NCBI GenBank assembly: GCA_938083195.1
Contig: CALKCK010000003.1
Coordinates: 1-64,000, forward strand
DNA from: an uncultured Pirellulaceae bacterium
GTDB taxonomy: Bacteria > Planctomycetota > Planctomycetia > Pirellulales > Pirellulaceae
DNA length: 64,000 nucleotides
Direction of reading: 5' to 3'
The stretch's first letter is position 1. Every line of letters starts with the position of its first letter. A program made the position numbers and the translations under genes. The notes beneath the pieces were generated by a model. That model did no database searches, was not told the DNA's origin, and saw nothing but the letters and a program-made list of their open reading frames with translations. This document shows positions 18,481-27,961 of the stretch, one piece after another.

Positions 18481-19764
18481 ATGAAATTCATTACGACTCG
18501 GCACTTCATTTTCAGCATTGGGTTAACGCTCCTTTTTTTCATGGGGCCGCTGGAGTCAACCCAGGCTCAGATCTCACGTGACTTGCGCAACATTTTCGAA
18601 TCCATGCTTGATGACCTCGACGGGGATTTACGATTAAAATTCGAGGAGGCTCTCGAGACAGACTCCTCCATAGTAAAATTATCTCGTGAACAGTTTAAGA
18701 GATTCCGGCAAAGCCCCGTCAACCCTTTCGATGGGCTGAAATCAGCCGCGGTGAATCAATCGGGGACTATTATTGCCCTGAAATTCGAATTGCCTGATAT
18801 TCGAAACCGCTCAGTTCATCCACTGGAACGTCAAAACAGCGGCCTCCTCGCCTCACTTCGCCCTGCCGTCAAAAACGCAAGCAAATCCTCGGTGCTCGTT
18901 TATTCCAATAATCGGCCGGTCGCGATGGGTACAATTTTTCGTGACGATGGCTACATTCTCACTAAGGCTAGTGAATTAGACGATACAAAAACGATTCGCT
19001 GTAAGTTGTTCAATTCGATTGAGATGCGAGCCAGATTAATTGAGATCAACAAAGAACATGATCTTGCCATCCTGAAAATTGAAGCCGCTGGTTTAATTCC
19101 AGCTCGGTGGGCAAACCAATCAGCGTCCATCGGAAACTTCCTTCTGACACCAGATCCATTCGGCAACGTTTTAGCCCTTGGAACCTTCAGCGTTCCCACT
19201 CGCTCAACTGCCGTTGGTCAACAAGCCTTTTTAGGAGTCCAACCGGAAACAACTCCCGATGGTGTCCGAGTTAGCGCTATCCAACCGGGCACCGCGTCTG
19301 CACTTGCTGGACTGCAAAATGGAGATGTCATTACTAAACTTAACCAGATTGTTGTCATGGATTCTTCAACACTCGTAAAAGCAATTAGAGACCGTGCTCC
19401 GGGAGATAGAATCGAAATCACGTTTAGTCGCAATGGACAAACACAATCCACAACGGCCACCCTTGCCGCCCGCGAGTATTCAGGTGCGCAGGCAGCACGA
19501 TTTAAGATGATGAATCGCTTGGGCGCAGTCCCAAGCCAGCGCTACGATAACTTCCCCTCGGTCTTCCAACACGACGCTCCGCTGTTTCCCGAGGATTGCG
19601 GTGGCCCCATTACAAACTTAGATGGCGAAATAGTCGGTATTAATATTGCTCGTCTGGGGCGGGCAGCAAGTTATGCAATTCCAGCTTCCACAATTCAAAG
19701 CGTCATTTCAAAATACGAAAGTGATGCCAAACTTCCGCGGCTAAACGTTCGAACTCGCCAATAG
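18481..19764 (+). CDS. Trypsin-like pseudoprotease with internal PDZ domain
   Basis: A 427-residue protein with a signal peptide (1-30). It resembles the upstream protease, but the triad is broken: the His segment LTAGH is replaced by LTKAS (Ser164 where His is expected), Asp194 is kept (HDLAIL), and the nucleophile segment GDSGGP reads EDCGGP, giving Cys373 for Ser. The PDZ domain (about 250-328) sits between the Asp and the nucleophile segment, i.e. inside the protease fold, not after it. It is probably inactive as a protease and may be a binding or regulatory partner of the adjacent active enzyme. The insertion reading depends on motif alignment by eye. Confidence 0.8.
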   Translation: MKFITTRHFIFSIGLTLLFFMGPLESTQAQISRDLRNIFESMLDDLDGDLRLKFEEALETDSSIVKLSREQFKRFRQSPVNPFDGLKSAAVNQSGTIIALKFELPDIRNRSVHPLERQNSGLLASLRPAVKNASKSSVLVYSNNRPVAMGTIFRDDGYILTKASELDDTKTIRCKLFNSIEMRARLIEINKEHDLAILKIEAAGLIPARWANQSASIGNFLLTPDPFGNVLALGTFSVPTRSTAVGQQAFLGVQPETTPDGVRVSAIQPGTASALAGLQNGDVITKLNQIVVMDSSTLVKAIRDRAPGDRIEITFSRNGQTQSTTATLAAREYSGAQAARFKMMNRLGAVPSQRYDNFPSVFQHDAPLFPEDCGGPITNLDGEIVGINIARLGRAASYAIPASTIQSVISKYESDAKLPRLNVRTRQ

Positions 19765-20400
19765 TTTCCAAGTAAAGCGGGAACCAAGAGTTTCCACGCC
19801 ACTTTCTGGCGGCAGTTTCCCGTTCGAAACTCAGAGAATGAGAACGGGGTAAGACGTCGCCTGTGGCGATCTAGTCGGTTGCAACCATCTGGCTTTTTGG
19901 GAGATAACTACTTGCCAGATAAATGAGCGGCTCGCCTCGTTTCTGGCAGCCACGGCTCGTTCAGATGCCGAAATTGAACTGCCACCAACCTCGCTCGGAG
20001 CAGGGGAACTCCAAACTCGGTTGGCGACAAGTTCTCAATTTCCAATCGGCCCATGATTGGCGTTTTCCTCAGCAAAGGGAGCGCATCATCGAAGGCTGTT
20101 AATTTTGAATACTGACCTTTTTCCGATGCCGACAACTGGGGAAGACAATCTACTTACCGAACTATACACCGATCTAAACAGGATGCTAAATCTCAGCCGG
20201 AAAACTTTCTTTCCCCAGCGATATTCCGCTGCTTGAGACGGTAATTTCGTTTATGACGTAGCAAAAACGCCACAGTGAAGATTTCTTTACACGGACAATT
20301 AACCCAATCGAGATAACCCAATTTCAATGACCCTACCCAACTCACCGCTTGTAGGGAAAGAAATTCGCACCACCCTCCCTTTTCAGACGGCCTCAAAATT
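19765..20400. other. 636-bp gene-poor stretch with a possible gene remnant
   Basis: No convincing gene. On the minus strand an open stretch with a TTG start (20135 to 19908) encodes 75 residues including SPTEFGVPLLRARLVAVQF, which faintly recalls the FGVPQ-R-R element of cytosine-C5 methyltransferases, bounded by stops on both sides. It could be a decayed fragment or chance. No terminator was found after either flanking gene. Confidence 0.3.
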
Positions 20401-21753
20401 CTATTCGAATTGAGACTTACTTCGGAGGATATGATGGTAATGCTGGGCAAATCGATGTGCCTCGTCCCGCACGTACTGCAGTAAACGGAGAGAAAATGCG
20501 TGTCGTGACAGTCGAATCGGCTCGGATTCTCCGGGGCAATAGATTTCCTCGTTCTTTTTAGCCAGCGACAATAAAGTCGGCGGCTTGATACCAAGTGCCT
20601 CGAACGCAGCCACCGCACTACTCAATTGCCCCTTGCCTCCATCAATTAATAGAATGTCGGGGAACACGTCTTGCTCGTCATACAGACGCTGAAATCGTCT
20701 TGAGACTACCTCATGGATACTTCGGTAGTCATCAATCCCGGTAACATTTTTGATCTTGAACCGTCGATAACCTGGCTTGAACGGCATGCCATCCACAAAT
20801 CTTACGAGGCTTGCTACGGTGTCCCCACCTCCTAGATGGGCAATGTCAACACCTTCAATGGTTCTCGGAGCTTCCTTCAATTTCAAAACTTTCTTGAGTC
20901 CGGTAAGCCCCTTCTTTGGATCAATATGAAACACTTCTGGCTGGGCGTGGGTATCCAACTCACCGCGCCGGTCGAGTGAGTTCAACATTTCAATCTCATC
21001 ACGCAATTTAGCTGCCTTCTCGAAATCCATTAACTTCGAAGCCGCCAACATCTCGTCCTGTAACTGATTGATTAGCTTTTTCTTTTTCCCCGAAAGAAAC
21101 ATTTGAAGACGACGAATATCTTTTCGATACTCTTCTTTCGAAATTCTCATATTACAAGGAGCGGTGCATTGCTTAATACTCGCTAACAGACAAGGCCGAA
21201 ACCATCGCCAACGCTCATCACCGTCATCAATGTCGAGCGAACAAGTCCGAAACTTAAATATTCGCTGCAAGACTTGAAGTGCTCCACGAAGGGAGCCGGC
21301 GCTGGGAAAAGGACCGTATAACTTTACGCCAGATGATTCAGGTTCTCGCGTTATCTCAACCCGTGGGAAGTCTTCGTACGTCGAAATCTGCAAGTAGGGA
21401 AACGATTTGTCGTCCTTCTGAATCTTGTTGTGCTGAGGCTGTATGTCCTTGATTAGTCTCGACTCGACCAACAACGCATCGACCTCACTCTCGCAGTCTA
21501 AGTAATCGACGTCGGCGATCTCACCAATCCAGGGAGCAGTCCGAGAATCCTCTGCCGCAGCCTTTAAAAAATAGCTACCCGCGCGAGAACGCAGATTCGT
21601 CGCCTTGCCGACATAGATGACGACGCCGGCCTGATTCTTCATCAAATAAACGCCCGGCGTGGGCGGAAACGTGCGCACCTTCGCCGCAGCCTTTTTAAAC
21701 GGCGTCACTACCGAGACCTCGGTTTCTTGCGAGTTATTGGGCTTTTCATCCAT
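20401..21753 (-). CDS. uvrC: Excinuclease subunit C, short form without HhH domain
   Basis: A 450-residue UvrC. Order of domains: GIY-YIG nuclease at about 28-110 (GVYLMKN, VIYVGKATNLRSR); the Cys-rich stretch RPCLLASIKQCTAPC; UVR motif around 220-255 (MDFEKAAKLRDEIEML), which binds UvrB; and the RNase H-like nuclease with acidic residues in GVDIAH, LIDGGKGQ and RDEAHRFA. It makes the dual incisions of nucleotide excision repair. The protein stops right after RDEAHRFAQHYHHILRSK. Canonical UvrC (about 600 residues) continues into a tandem helix-hairpin-helix DNA-binding domain, which is missing here; I found no HhH-like frame downstream that a frameshift would explain. Confidence 0.92.
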   Translation of the reverse strand: MDEKPNNSQETEVSVVTPFKKAAAKVRTFPPTPGVYLMKNQAGVVIYVGKATNLRSRAGSYFLKAAAEDSRTAPWIGEIADVDYLDCESEVDALLVESRLIKDIQPQHNKIQKDDKSFPYLQISTYEDFPRVEITREPESSGVKLYGPFPSAGSLRGALQVLQRIFKFRTCSLDIDDGDERWRWFRPCLLASIKQCTAPCNMRISKEEYRKDIRRLQMFLSGKKKKLINQLQDEMLAASKLMDFEKAAKLRDEIEMLNSLDRRGELDTHAQPEVFHIDPKKGLTGLKKVLKLKEAPRTIEGVDIAHLGGGDTVASLVRFVDGMPFKPGYRRFKIKNVTGIDDYRSIHEVVSRRFQRLYDEQDVFPDILLIDGGKGQLSSAVAAFEALGIKPPTLLSLAKKNEEIYCPGESEPIRLSRHAFSLRLLQYVRDEAHRFAQHYHHILRSKSQFE

Positions 21754-21962
21754 AGCGGCATTATAAAAGGGAATAGGTTATTCCGCTAACCGTTTGAATT
21801 AAGGAGCAACAACCCAGCACAAAGCCGGACGGTATAACAATCACCGACGATCGAAACCCTCATTCCATGAATTTCATCGCGATTTCGACATCCGTAACGT
21901 CAAGGGACAAGCTCCAATAGCTTTACCCTTTCAATAGAAACAGCCAAGGAGCAACGCCCGGT

Positions 21963-24509
21963 TTACTTTACCTCGTCGGCTGAGACCCAAACCGCGGGTG
22001 TACCCTCAGAGAAATCCGTCTCCTCTTCTGAATCCGCATGCGTCCACCCGAGGTGAAGCCAGCCATCCTCAGCACGACACCGACTCAACACCATCGCTGC
22101 AGCAATCTCGCTATCCTGCAACGCTTCGACACTATCGACAGGGACTAAATTGGCGGGTAGTTCCGAATCAAGCTCTTTAACCGTTTCTTTCGGATTCAAC
22201 TTTCCATCTAAAAACGAACGGAACGCGACTGTTGTAGGCCGCTTCTTTTCCGGCTCAAGATAGTCAATCTCTGCCTTTCCATCTCGCATCAAGAAAAGCT
22301 TTCCATCGCGTTGGACGATTTTAAACTTGAGAGCGATTTTCAATCCTTCTTTAATTTTCTTTGCACCCTGAGAGAACCCTGAACCCGAAACAACGATCCG
22401 AAAACCGTTGTCACGGAATTCAATCTGAACCGGACGAATCGTTGCAAAGGTGATACTGAATGAGTCATCTTTATCACTATCCGCGCCTCCCGTTAGTGTC
22501 GAAGGAGCTTCTCCAAGAATCGAACCCAATTCTTCGGCAAGCTCTTCATTGGAAAACGTCTTGCCGGCGAACAATTTGCCCAAATAATTGTTAGGCATCG
22601 AATCATGGATCGCAACCGTAACGTCCGATCCGTCTTCAATCACCTTGGGCAATCCAGGAGCCCCCAATCTCGATAAAGACGATTTTTCACCCGTCGCCAA
22701 AATCGAATCATCAAACGAACGGAGGTATATCTCGGGAATCAAATTGGACTTAGATCTCATCTTCTCACGCGACTCACTCAGCTTGTCCCTTCCCTCCGAA
22801 ATCGCTTCGTCGGTTTGTTCTGTGAACCGCGTCAACGTCTCGTTTTTGGCACGGCGGGTCGCACTGGCTTCCGACTTACACTTTTCTTTCGCAAACTTCT
22901 TTTCAGCGATGCAATCTACCACCCGAAGTTTCGACGAGGTCCCATTGAAACAGGCCGCAACGCTCGCATTGACCGAAGGATCAATCGCAAAGAACCCACC
23001 TAAATTAGCGTAAATGCCGCGAGTACCACTGACCGAACCAGCCGTATTGATGTAGGCACGTATTTTACCCTGTTGAATATAAGTGGCCGAAGAGAGTCCG
23101 CCCATCAGTTGAATTTCCGCATGCACTTGATTGGGGTCTTCGTTGAGGTTGATCGTCACCGAAGTGTCAGTTGTCACCTGACCGCGAACCAGCCGCCCGT
23201 CGATTCTCTCACACAACGGCTGGCTTTCCACAACGTTCCGCGAGGCCAATCGATTAATCAACCCGTCACCGATCGAGACATAGATATTTGGCTTCGAATA
23301 CTTGGCTCGAATGGCGATCAAAAGCTCCGGAATTTGATTGGATCGTTCCATCCATTCAAGTCCAGCCCCCACTCTACCTTCAGCTTCGGTTGAATCGGGA
23401 CCATCTAATTCAGCTAAATCAGTTTCTAAAGCCGCCAACCGTTGACCAAATTCATAGCTGGTTAACGAAGAAGTGCCATAAGCAAAACTGTAGGCAAATT
23501 TCTCGGTTGTCGAGGCTGCGGAAGTGAAAAACGGATCCCCGTTGGTTTCATTCAACGCACTAAACTTCATTCGCAATCGGTTCAGTAACTCGATCGTCTT
23601 GGCACGTGCCTTAAGCCTCGGCTGGTCTTTTGCTCGAGCTTGGGCCAACTCTTTTTTTAGTTCGGCAACTTTGAGACCTAACTGATCTTGCTGTTTAATT
23701 AACGCAGCTCGTTCGTCGGCCTGGGGATCTACTACCTTATCTTCGCCTTCTTCGGGTTCGGGAGCTAAAGGCAATGCATCCAAAGCCCGCTCAATTTTCA
23801 ACAGTTCTGCATTCAATTCGCGAATCTTAAGAGTAATATCGGTAGCACTATTGGCCGGTGGCAAATCAAATTGAATTTTATCGAGTTCCTCGATCACCTC
23901 GTAAAGACCTAGCTCCAAAAACAATTCAGCCCGTTCTTTACTTTCCATCGATTCGCGAGAAAAACGAATCAGACCCTCAAGGTCGCGTTTCATTACATCC
24001 CGCTGACGCATTAATTCGGCTGCAGATATCTGGCGAAATTTTCCACGCGACGCCGCCAGACCAGATCCGATGTCAAGATTTTGATTGCCAGCAAGATTGG
24101 AAATTTGCCTCAATAGTGCGTCAGCAACTTCACTTAGCTCAACATTCTCTGCCAAATCCGCATCCGTGATCGAAGCGAAGCGGTCCTGAAGTCTCTCCAA
24201 CTCTACCAAATCGGCGTTCTCACCTTTGGCAGCCTGCGTGTCTAGAACGTTTAACAATAACCGACTTCTTAGTTGTTGGTCGGTTTCCCTATAGTTAATC
24301 CATGCGTTTAGCCGGCGGACTGACTCTTGCAATCGCTTGCTCGTATCGGAATTAAACGTAGCCTCGGTCCCCTCTGCGGGTTCTCCAACCACCGCCGCCG
24401 CATTGTCTGCAAGAACCTGATCATTGCATAATGGCAAAACCGCTATGCAAACGACCAATAGATGCAATACCGAACGACTTCGCTGTAGAGGCTTCATTCC
24501 AAATCCCAT
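21963..24509 (-). CDS. Large secreted protein of unknown function
   Basis: An 848-residue protein with a signal peptide (hydrophobic about 14-32, then QVLADN). ATG 24509 has a GGGA SD; ATG 24497 is an alternative start. Residues about 50-320 are helical, with a predicted coiled coil rich in E/K/Q/A (for example LKKELAQARAKDQPRLKARAK). The middle (about 340-560) is beta-rich and includes four Cys in CFNGTSSKLRVVDC and nearby, and a repeated-charge helix around 560-600. The C-terminal 250 residues look like an all-beta or mixed domain. I recognise no family. It appears to be a lone gene; a periplasmic or envelope structural role is only a guess. Confidence 0.75.
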   Translation of the reverse strand: MGFGMKPLQRSRSVLHLLVVCIAVLPLCNDQVLADNAAAVVGEPAEGTEATFNSDTSKRLQESVRRLNAWINYRETDQQLRSRLLLNVLDTQAAKGENADLVELERLQDRFASITDADLAENVELSEVADALLRQISNLAGNQNLDIGSGLAASRGKFRQISAAELMRQRDVMKRDLEGLIRFSRESMESKERAELFLELGLYEVIEELDKIQFDLPPANSATDITLKIRELNAELLKIERALDALPLAPEPEEGEDKVVDPQADERAALIKQQDQLGLKVAELKKELAQARAKDQPRLKARAKTIELLNRLRMKFSALNETNGDPFFTSAASTTEKFAYSFAYGTSSLTSYEFGQRLAALETDLAELDGPDSTEAEGRVGAGLEWMERSNQIPELLIAIRAKYSKPNIYVSIGDGLINRLASRNVVESQPLCERIDGRLVRGQVTTDTSVTINLNEDPNQVHAEIQLMGGLSSATYIQQGKIRAYINTAGSVSGTRGIYANLGGFFAIDPSVNASVAACFNGTSSKLRVVDCIAEKKFAKEKCKSEASATRRAKNETLTRFTEQTDEAISEGRDKLSESREKMRSKSNLIPEIYLRSFDDSILATGEKSSLSRLGAPGLPKVIEDGSDVTVAIHDSMPNNYLGKLFAGKTFSNEELAEELGSILGEAPSTLTGGADSDKDDSFSITFATIRPVQIEFRDNGFRIVVSGSGFSQGAKKIKEGLKIALKFKIVQRDGKLFLMRDGKAEIDYLEPEKKRPTTVAFRSFLDGKLNPKETVKELDSELPANLVPVDSVEALQDSEIAAAMVLSRCRAEDGWLHLGWTHADSEEETDFSEGTPAVWVSADEVK

Positions 24510-24848
24510 CGATCATTCCCAATAGGTAATTTTGTCTATAATCCGGGTGCTAATTGATTCCAGCCAACCCCCGAAGCCGTAATATGTACCGATTTCGAAA
24601 AGCGGGACAAATGGGCAGATTGGGATTGTTATCAATTAACGCATCTGATTCTAGATGAATGATCGCATAAAACGATTTATTACATGGATTTTAGCTAATT
24701 TGCATCCCCTTTCATCGAAATATCGAGTTGCGTAGCATTAAGAGTGGCGAAAATTGCTAACCAGTAATTCTCGTCGAACTTGATTCGCAATAGACGATCT
24801 TTTACCCCTTTAATAGTTGCGGCTCGCCGCCATAGTTCGGAGATTTAA
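24510..24848. other. Divergent upstream region
   Basis: 339 bases between the start of the unknown secreted protein and the TerB-like gene. AT-rich around 24640-24720. It must carry both promoters, but I see no operator-like palindrome. A GGAG SD at 24838 serves the plus-strand gene. Confidence 0.4.
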
Positions 24849-25403
24849 ATGTCAGATTCGCTTCACGACCGCGGTAGAGCGATTGAGGATGTCTTTTTTA
24901 CTGCCCGAGATCAAGATTTGATCCAAAAATTAAAACAAGAAATGGCCGCTTCGGAAGCCCGTGATGCCATGACAACTGCTTCAGGAATCAACGACGCCGC
25001 CGTTCTCGACAGCTTGATCGAATGCGGAATCACACCCGAGTCGATGGCCTCCGTTGCCCTAATCCCCCTTGTTGCTGTCGCCTGGGCCGACAACAAAATG
25101 GAAGATAATGAAAAAGCCGCGATCCTTAAGGCTGCAAACGAAGCCGGCGTTGCCGAAGGTTCAGCGAGCTACCAAGCAATCGCCGCCTGGCTCGACAATC
25201 GCCCTGACGCTTCCCTCACTGACGCATGGAAAAATTATATGGGCGCCCTCAATGAGTCGCTCGATCCAGCTGCTTTCAATCAACTGAAAGCGATTGTTAT
25301 GCGACGAGCAGAAAATGTCGCAGAATCAGCCGGCGGATTTCTAGGGCTAGGCAATAAGGTCTCCGACTCGGAAAGAAAAGTCATTGACGATCTAGCTTCC
25401 TAA
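24849..25403 (+). CDS. TerB-like fold protein
   Basis: A 184-residue soluble helical protein. The centre (about 75-115) reads ALIPLVAVAWADNKMEDNEKAAI, very like the TerB/TerB-like family pattern (P-L-x-x-V-A-W-A-D-G/N then an acidic E-x-x-x-I helix), in which acidic residues form a metal site. Function in the wider family is unclear; tellurite resistance applies only to some members and no ter operon is present. The gene has a GGAG SD seven bases upstream and a strong terminator 30 bases downstream, so it is a single-gene unit. Confidence 0.68.
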   Translation: MSDSLHDRGRAIEDVFFTARDQDLIQKLKQEMAASEARDAMTTASGINDAAVLDSLIECGITPESMASVALIPLVAVAWADNKMEDNEKAAILKAANEAGVAEGSASYQAIAAWLDNRPDASLTDAWKNYMGALNESLDPAAFNQLKAIVMRRAENVAESAGGFLGLGNKVSDSERKVIDDLAS

Positions 25404-25432
25404 CCGCTTTCCCACAATCGAGCTTTGTTTCC

Positions 25433-25463
25433 GGGGGGTAAGCCACTTACCCCCTATTTTTTT
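25433..25463 (+). terminator. Rho-independent terminator after the TerB-like gene
   Basis: GGGGGTAAG and CTTACCCCC form a 9-bp stem with a CCA loop, followed by TA and seven T. Confidence 0.9.
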
Positions 25464-25578
25464 GCTCAATTTTTGCACAAACGAGCCGACGCCAGTAACC
25501 TAAAACACCCAAGACTTGCACGCCTCAACCCCGCAGTCCGGTCTCATGCTTTCTAAACCTCTTTGGAGCCGAAACCCA

Positions 25579-27243
25579 ATGAAGTCGAATCTCAATAATT
25601 ACGTTTCAATGATTGCTTTGGCCATACTCGCATTTTCATCCGTGAGTTTTGCAAATGAACCAGGCGTCCAAAAACCAGTTCGCGTATTTATTTTTGCCGG
25701 CCAGTCCAACATGGTTGGATCGGATTCCAAAGCTTCTGATATTAAACGGTTTCCCCCATTTGCTGGACTGGAAATTCCACAAACAAATATCAAATTCTCT
25801 TACTGCATCGGGCGCGAGAACAAATTGAAATCGAACGGATGGGTTGCACTAAGCCCCATTAATAATGTTGTCGGTCCCGAATTAAGTTTTGCAAAAAAGG
25901 TTTCTGCCGATTCCGAGGGACCAATTGCAATCATTAAGTGTGCTGCTGGAGGAACCCACCTCGGCGGCGATTGGAATCCTGACAATCCAAGCGGTTTTAA
26001 GATGTATCCGCTGACTGTTGATTTAATCCGTGAATCCCTCGCCGAGTTCGATCGTCAAAATATCAAATATCAACTTGAAGGCTTTATGTGGCATCAAGGA
26101 GAGAACGACATGTTCAACGAGCAGTACATGGCGGACTATGGGAAAAACTTAAACAACTTTATTCAAAAATGGCGAGATGAATTAGATGCACCTGAACTAA
26201 AGTTTTTCATCGGAGAACTTTGCACCAAAACCATCTGGGGAATGGATCTTCGGCCTCGAATGTACGCGATTAGCATTGGCCAAAAATCAGTTGCAGCACA
26301 GGATAAGAATACAGCCTACGTTCCTACTTCTCATGTAGGAGTCGAAATTGGCGGCGGTGTTGGCTTGCATTACCACTACGGTACACTCGGTCAATTAGAA
26401 CACGGCGTCAATTACGCGGATGCCTACCTCGAATCGATTGGCGTCCAGCGGAAGCTACGTCCCCAACTTCCAAGATTACCTTACGCCGACAAAAGTCCAG
26501 TGAAACTCTTTGTCCTCGCTGGTCACCGCAACATGGAAGGCGAGAGAGCATTCACACAAAATATCTCCAACGATCCACAACTAAAGAAACTTCTTCGAAG
26601 TCAGAAGCAGATTCCATTCCGATACCAATTAGGGGGTGGCTATTTAGTATCCAACCATTGGGAATCACTCGGAACCACCGGATATTACGAGACTTTTGGA
26701 CCAGAACTTAGCTTCGCTGCGGCTTTGAAAAAGTCAAAAGATAATATTGCCATCGCCAAATTCACGCATAGTGGATCCCAGATTGTCGACTGGACCCCAG
26801 AAGGAAGCGAAGCAAAGTCTCGCAACTTGTACCCTCAATTCATCAGGTTTATCCAAGATGCCGTTTCCGATCTCGAAACCAAAGGGCATCCGGTCGAGTT
26901 GCAGGGAATCTTTTACCACGTTGGCGAAAATGACATGTCGTTTGGGCCGTTTCGACAAAAGTCTCCCGCATGGATTGGATCCTTGATTGAACAGAGCCGA
27001 ATCGATCTCAAACAACCCAATTTGCGATGGTTCGTTTCCCAACAGCCACCCACTGACCATGAACAGGTTAACGCCATCGACGTCACTTCGGAATTGGCTA
27101 GGGCTGCCGAAAAAGATCCGAATTGGATTCACATCCGCGCCTTTGACTTGCCTAAGCAAGACAGGCAACTAGTGCTGGACGAATCTGGGATTATCGAATT
27201 GGGAAAATTAATGGCCAATGAATATCAAAACATTGAAAACTAA
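25579..27243 (+). CDS. Secreted two-domain SASA/sialate O-acetylesterase-like protein
   Basis: I start at ATG 25579 (554 residues), where TTTGGAG is 11 bases upstream and a signal peptide (1-25) begins; the longer frame from 25516 adds 21 unlikely residues. Two copies of the SASA (DUF303) SGNH-esterase domain follow. Domain 1 (about 33-290) has FAGQSNM with nucleophile Ser43 and WHQGENDM. Domain 2 (about 305-550) has LAGHRNM, so Ser is replaced by Arg317, and YHVGENDM, so it is probably inactive. The enzyme likely removes acetyl groups from polysaccharides outside the cell. Its stop codon overlaps that of the convergent lipoprotein gene. Confidence 0.87.
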   Translation: MKSNLNNYVSMIALAILAFSSVSFANEPGVQKPVRVFIFAGQSNMVGSDSKASDIKRFPPFAGLEIPQTNIKFSYCIGRENKLKSNGWVALSPINNVVGPELSFAKKVSADSEGPIAIIKCAAGGTHLGGDWNPDNPSGFKMYPLTVDLIRESLAEFDRQNIKYQLEGFMWHQGENDMFNEQYMADYGKNLNNFIQKWRDELDAPELKFFIGELCTKTIWGMDLRPRMYAISIGQKSVAAQDKNTAYVPTSHVGVEIGGGVGLHYHYGTLGQLEHGVNYADAYLESIGVQRKLRPQLPRLPYADKSPVKLFVLAGHRNMEGERAFTQNISNDPQLKKLLRSQKQIPFRYQLGGGYLVSNHWESLGTTGYYETFGPELSFAAALKKSKDNIAIAKFTHSGSQIVDWTPEGSEAKSRNLYPQFIRFIQDAVSDLETKGHPVELQGIFYHVGENDMSFGPFRQKSPAWIGSLIEQSRIDLKQPNLRWFVSQQPPTDHEQVNAIDVTSELARAAEKDPNWIHIRAFDLPKQDRQLVLDESGIIELGKLMANEYQNIEN

Positions 27244-27818
27244 CTGAGCCAGACGTTGGTAACTTCCTGCACCTGCCATTCGCCATTCTTTTTTAAGCAA
27301 GTAATCGTTTTCCCTGAAGCCTCCAGCGGGCCGCCCCAAAGTCCAAATTCAAGAGTTACTTCCTCAGACGACAACCACTCTACGACCGCAATCCAGACCA
27401 TTGTCCCTCGGGTGTTGGTCTCGATGTCCCGAACGTAGCCCTTATCCAATTTGGCTCCGATTGCCGGCCTAAATTCCACCGCCAACTGATCAAGCCAGGG
27501 GCCGAATTCAGTAGGCATTGAAACCCAATCGCCTTGCTGATTCCACTGTTCTCTCACCGTGGGCGTCAGATACAGTTGCTTGCCACCATCAGAAATTGCT
27601 TCGGTTGCAAGAACAAAATGCATCACTTCGCAATCTCGCTCAGATAGCTGCACAGGTTTTGGAACGATCCGGGGACTTAGAGTGGGCTCAACAGAACTAA
27701 GGTTCTCGGGTAGAGCTTGGGAGGGACTCGAATCATCTTTACAGCCAATGAAAACGGAACCCAAGCCCAACACAACAAGACTGACCAACCTCAATATCCC
27801 AATCATGAACCGACTCAC
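27240..27818 (-). CDS. Putative lipoprotein of unknown function
   Basis: A 192-residue protein with a hydrophobic N-terminus ending SVFIGCKDD, a lipobox with Cys26 followed by Asp, then a Ser/Pro-rich linker and a compact domain from about residue 58. GTG 27818 or ATG 27806 could be the start. The domain ends with strands VTLEFGLWGGPLE and GEWQVQEVTNVWL, suggesting a beta-sheet fold of the kind seen in small periplasmic cystatin/NTF2-like proteins, but no family is recognised. It converges tail-to-tail with the esterase gene and overlaps its stop. Confidence 0.7.
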   Translation of the reverse strand: MSRFMIGILRLVSLVVLGLGSVFIGCKDDSSPSQALPENLSSVEPTLSPRIVPKPVQLSERDCEVMHFVLATEAISDGGKQLYLTPTVREQWNQQGDWVSMPTEFGPWLDQLAVEFRPAIGAKLDKGYVRDIETNTRGTMVWIAVVEWLSSEEVTLEFGLWGGPLEASGKTITCLKKNGEWQVQEVTNVWLS

Positions 27819-27961
27819 TTGAGTGAAACTCTAAAAAACAAACAGGAGATCCACCCAACCGAGTCGCTAAAAAGCAGCTCAAACTTCGGCAAACCTTCGG
27901 TGAAACCGAAAACAACTCCAGCTCTCAACCAACCGATTTGCCGGTCGACGTCTGTTTACCA

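Noticed and set aside
20193-20618. 141-codon minus frame overlapping the end of uvrC
   Set aside because: Checked as a possible frameshifted HhH domain of UvrC. It contains no helix-hairpin-helix pattern and mostly lies antisense or out of frame to uvrC.
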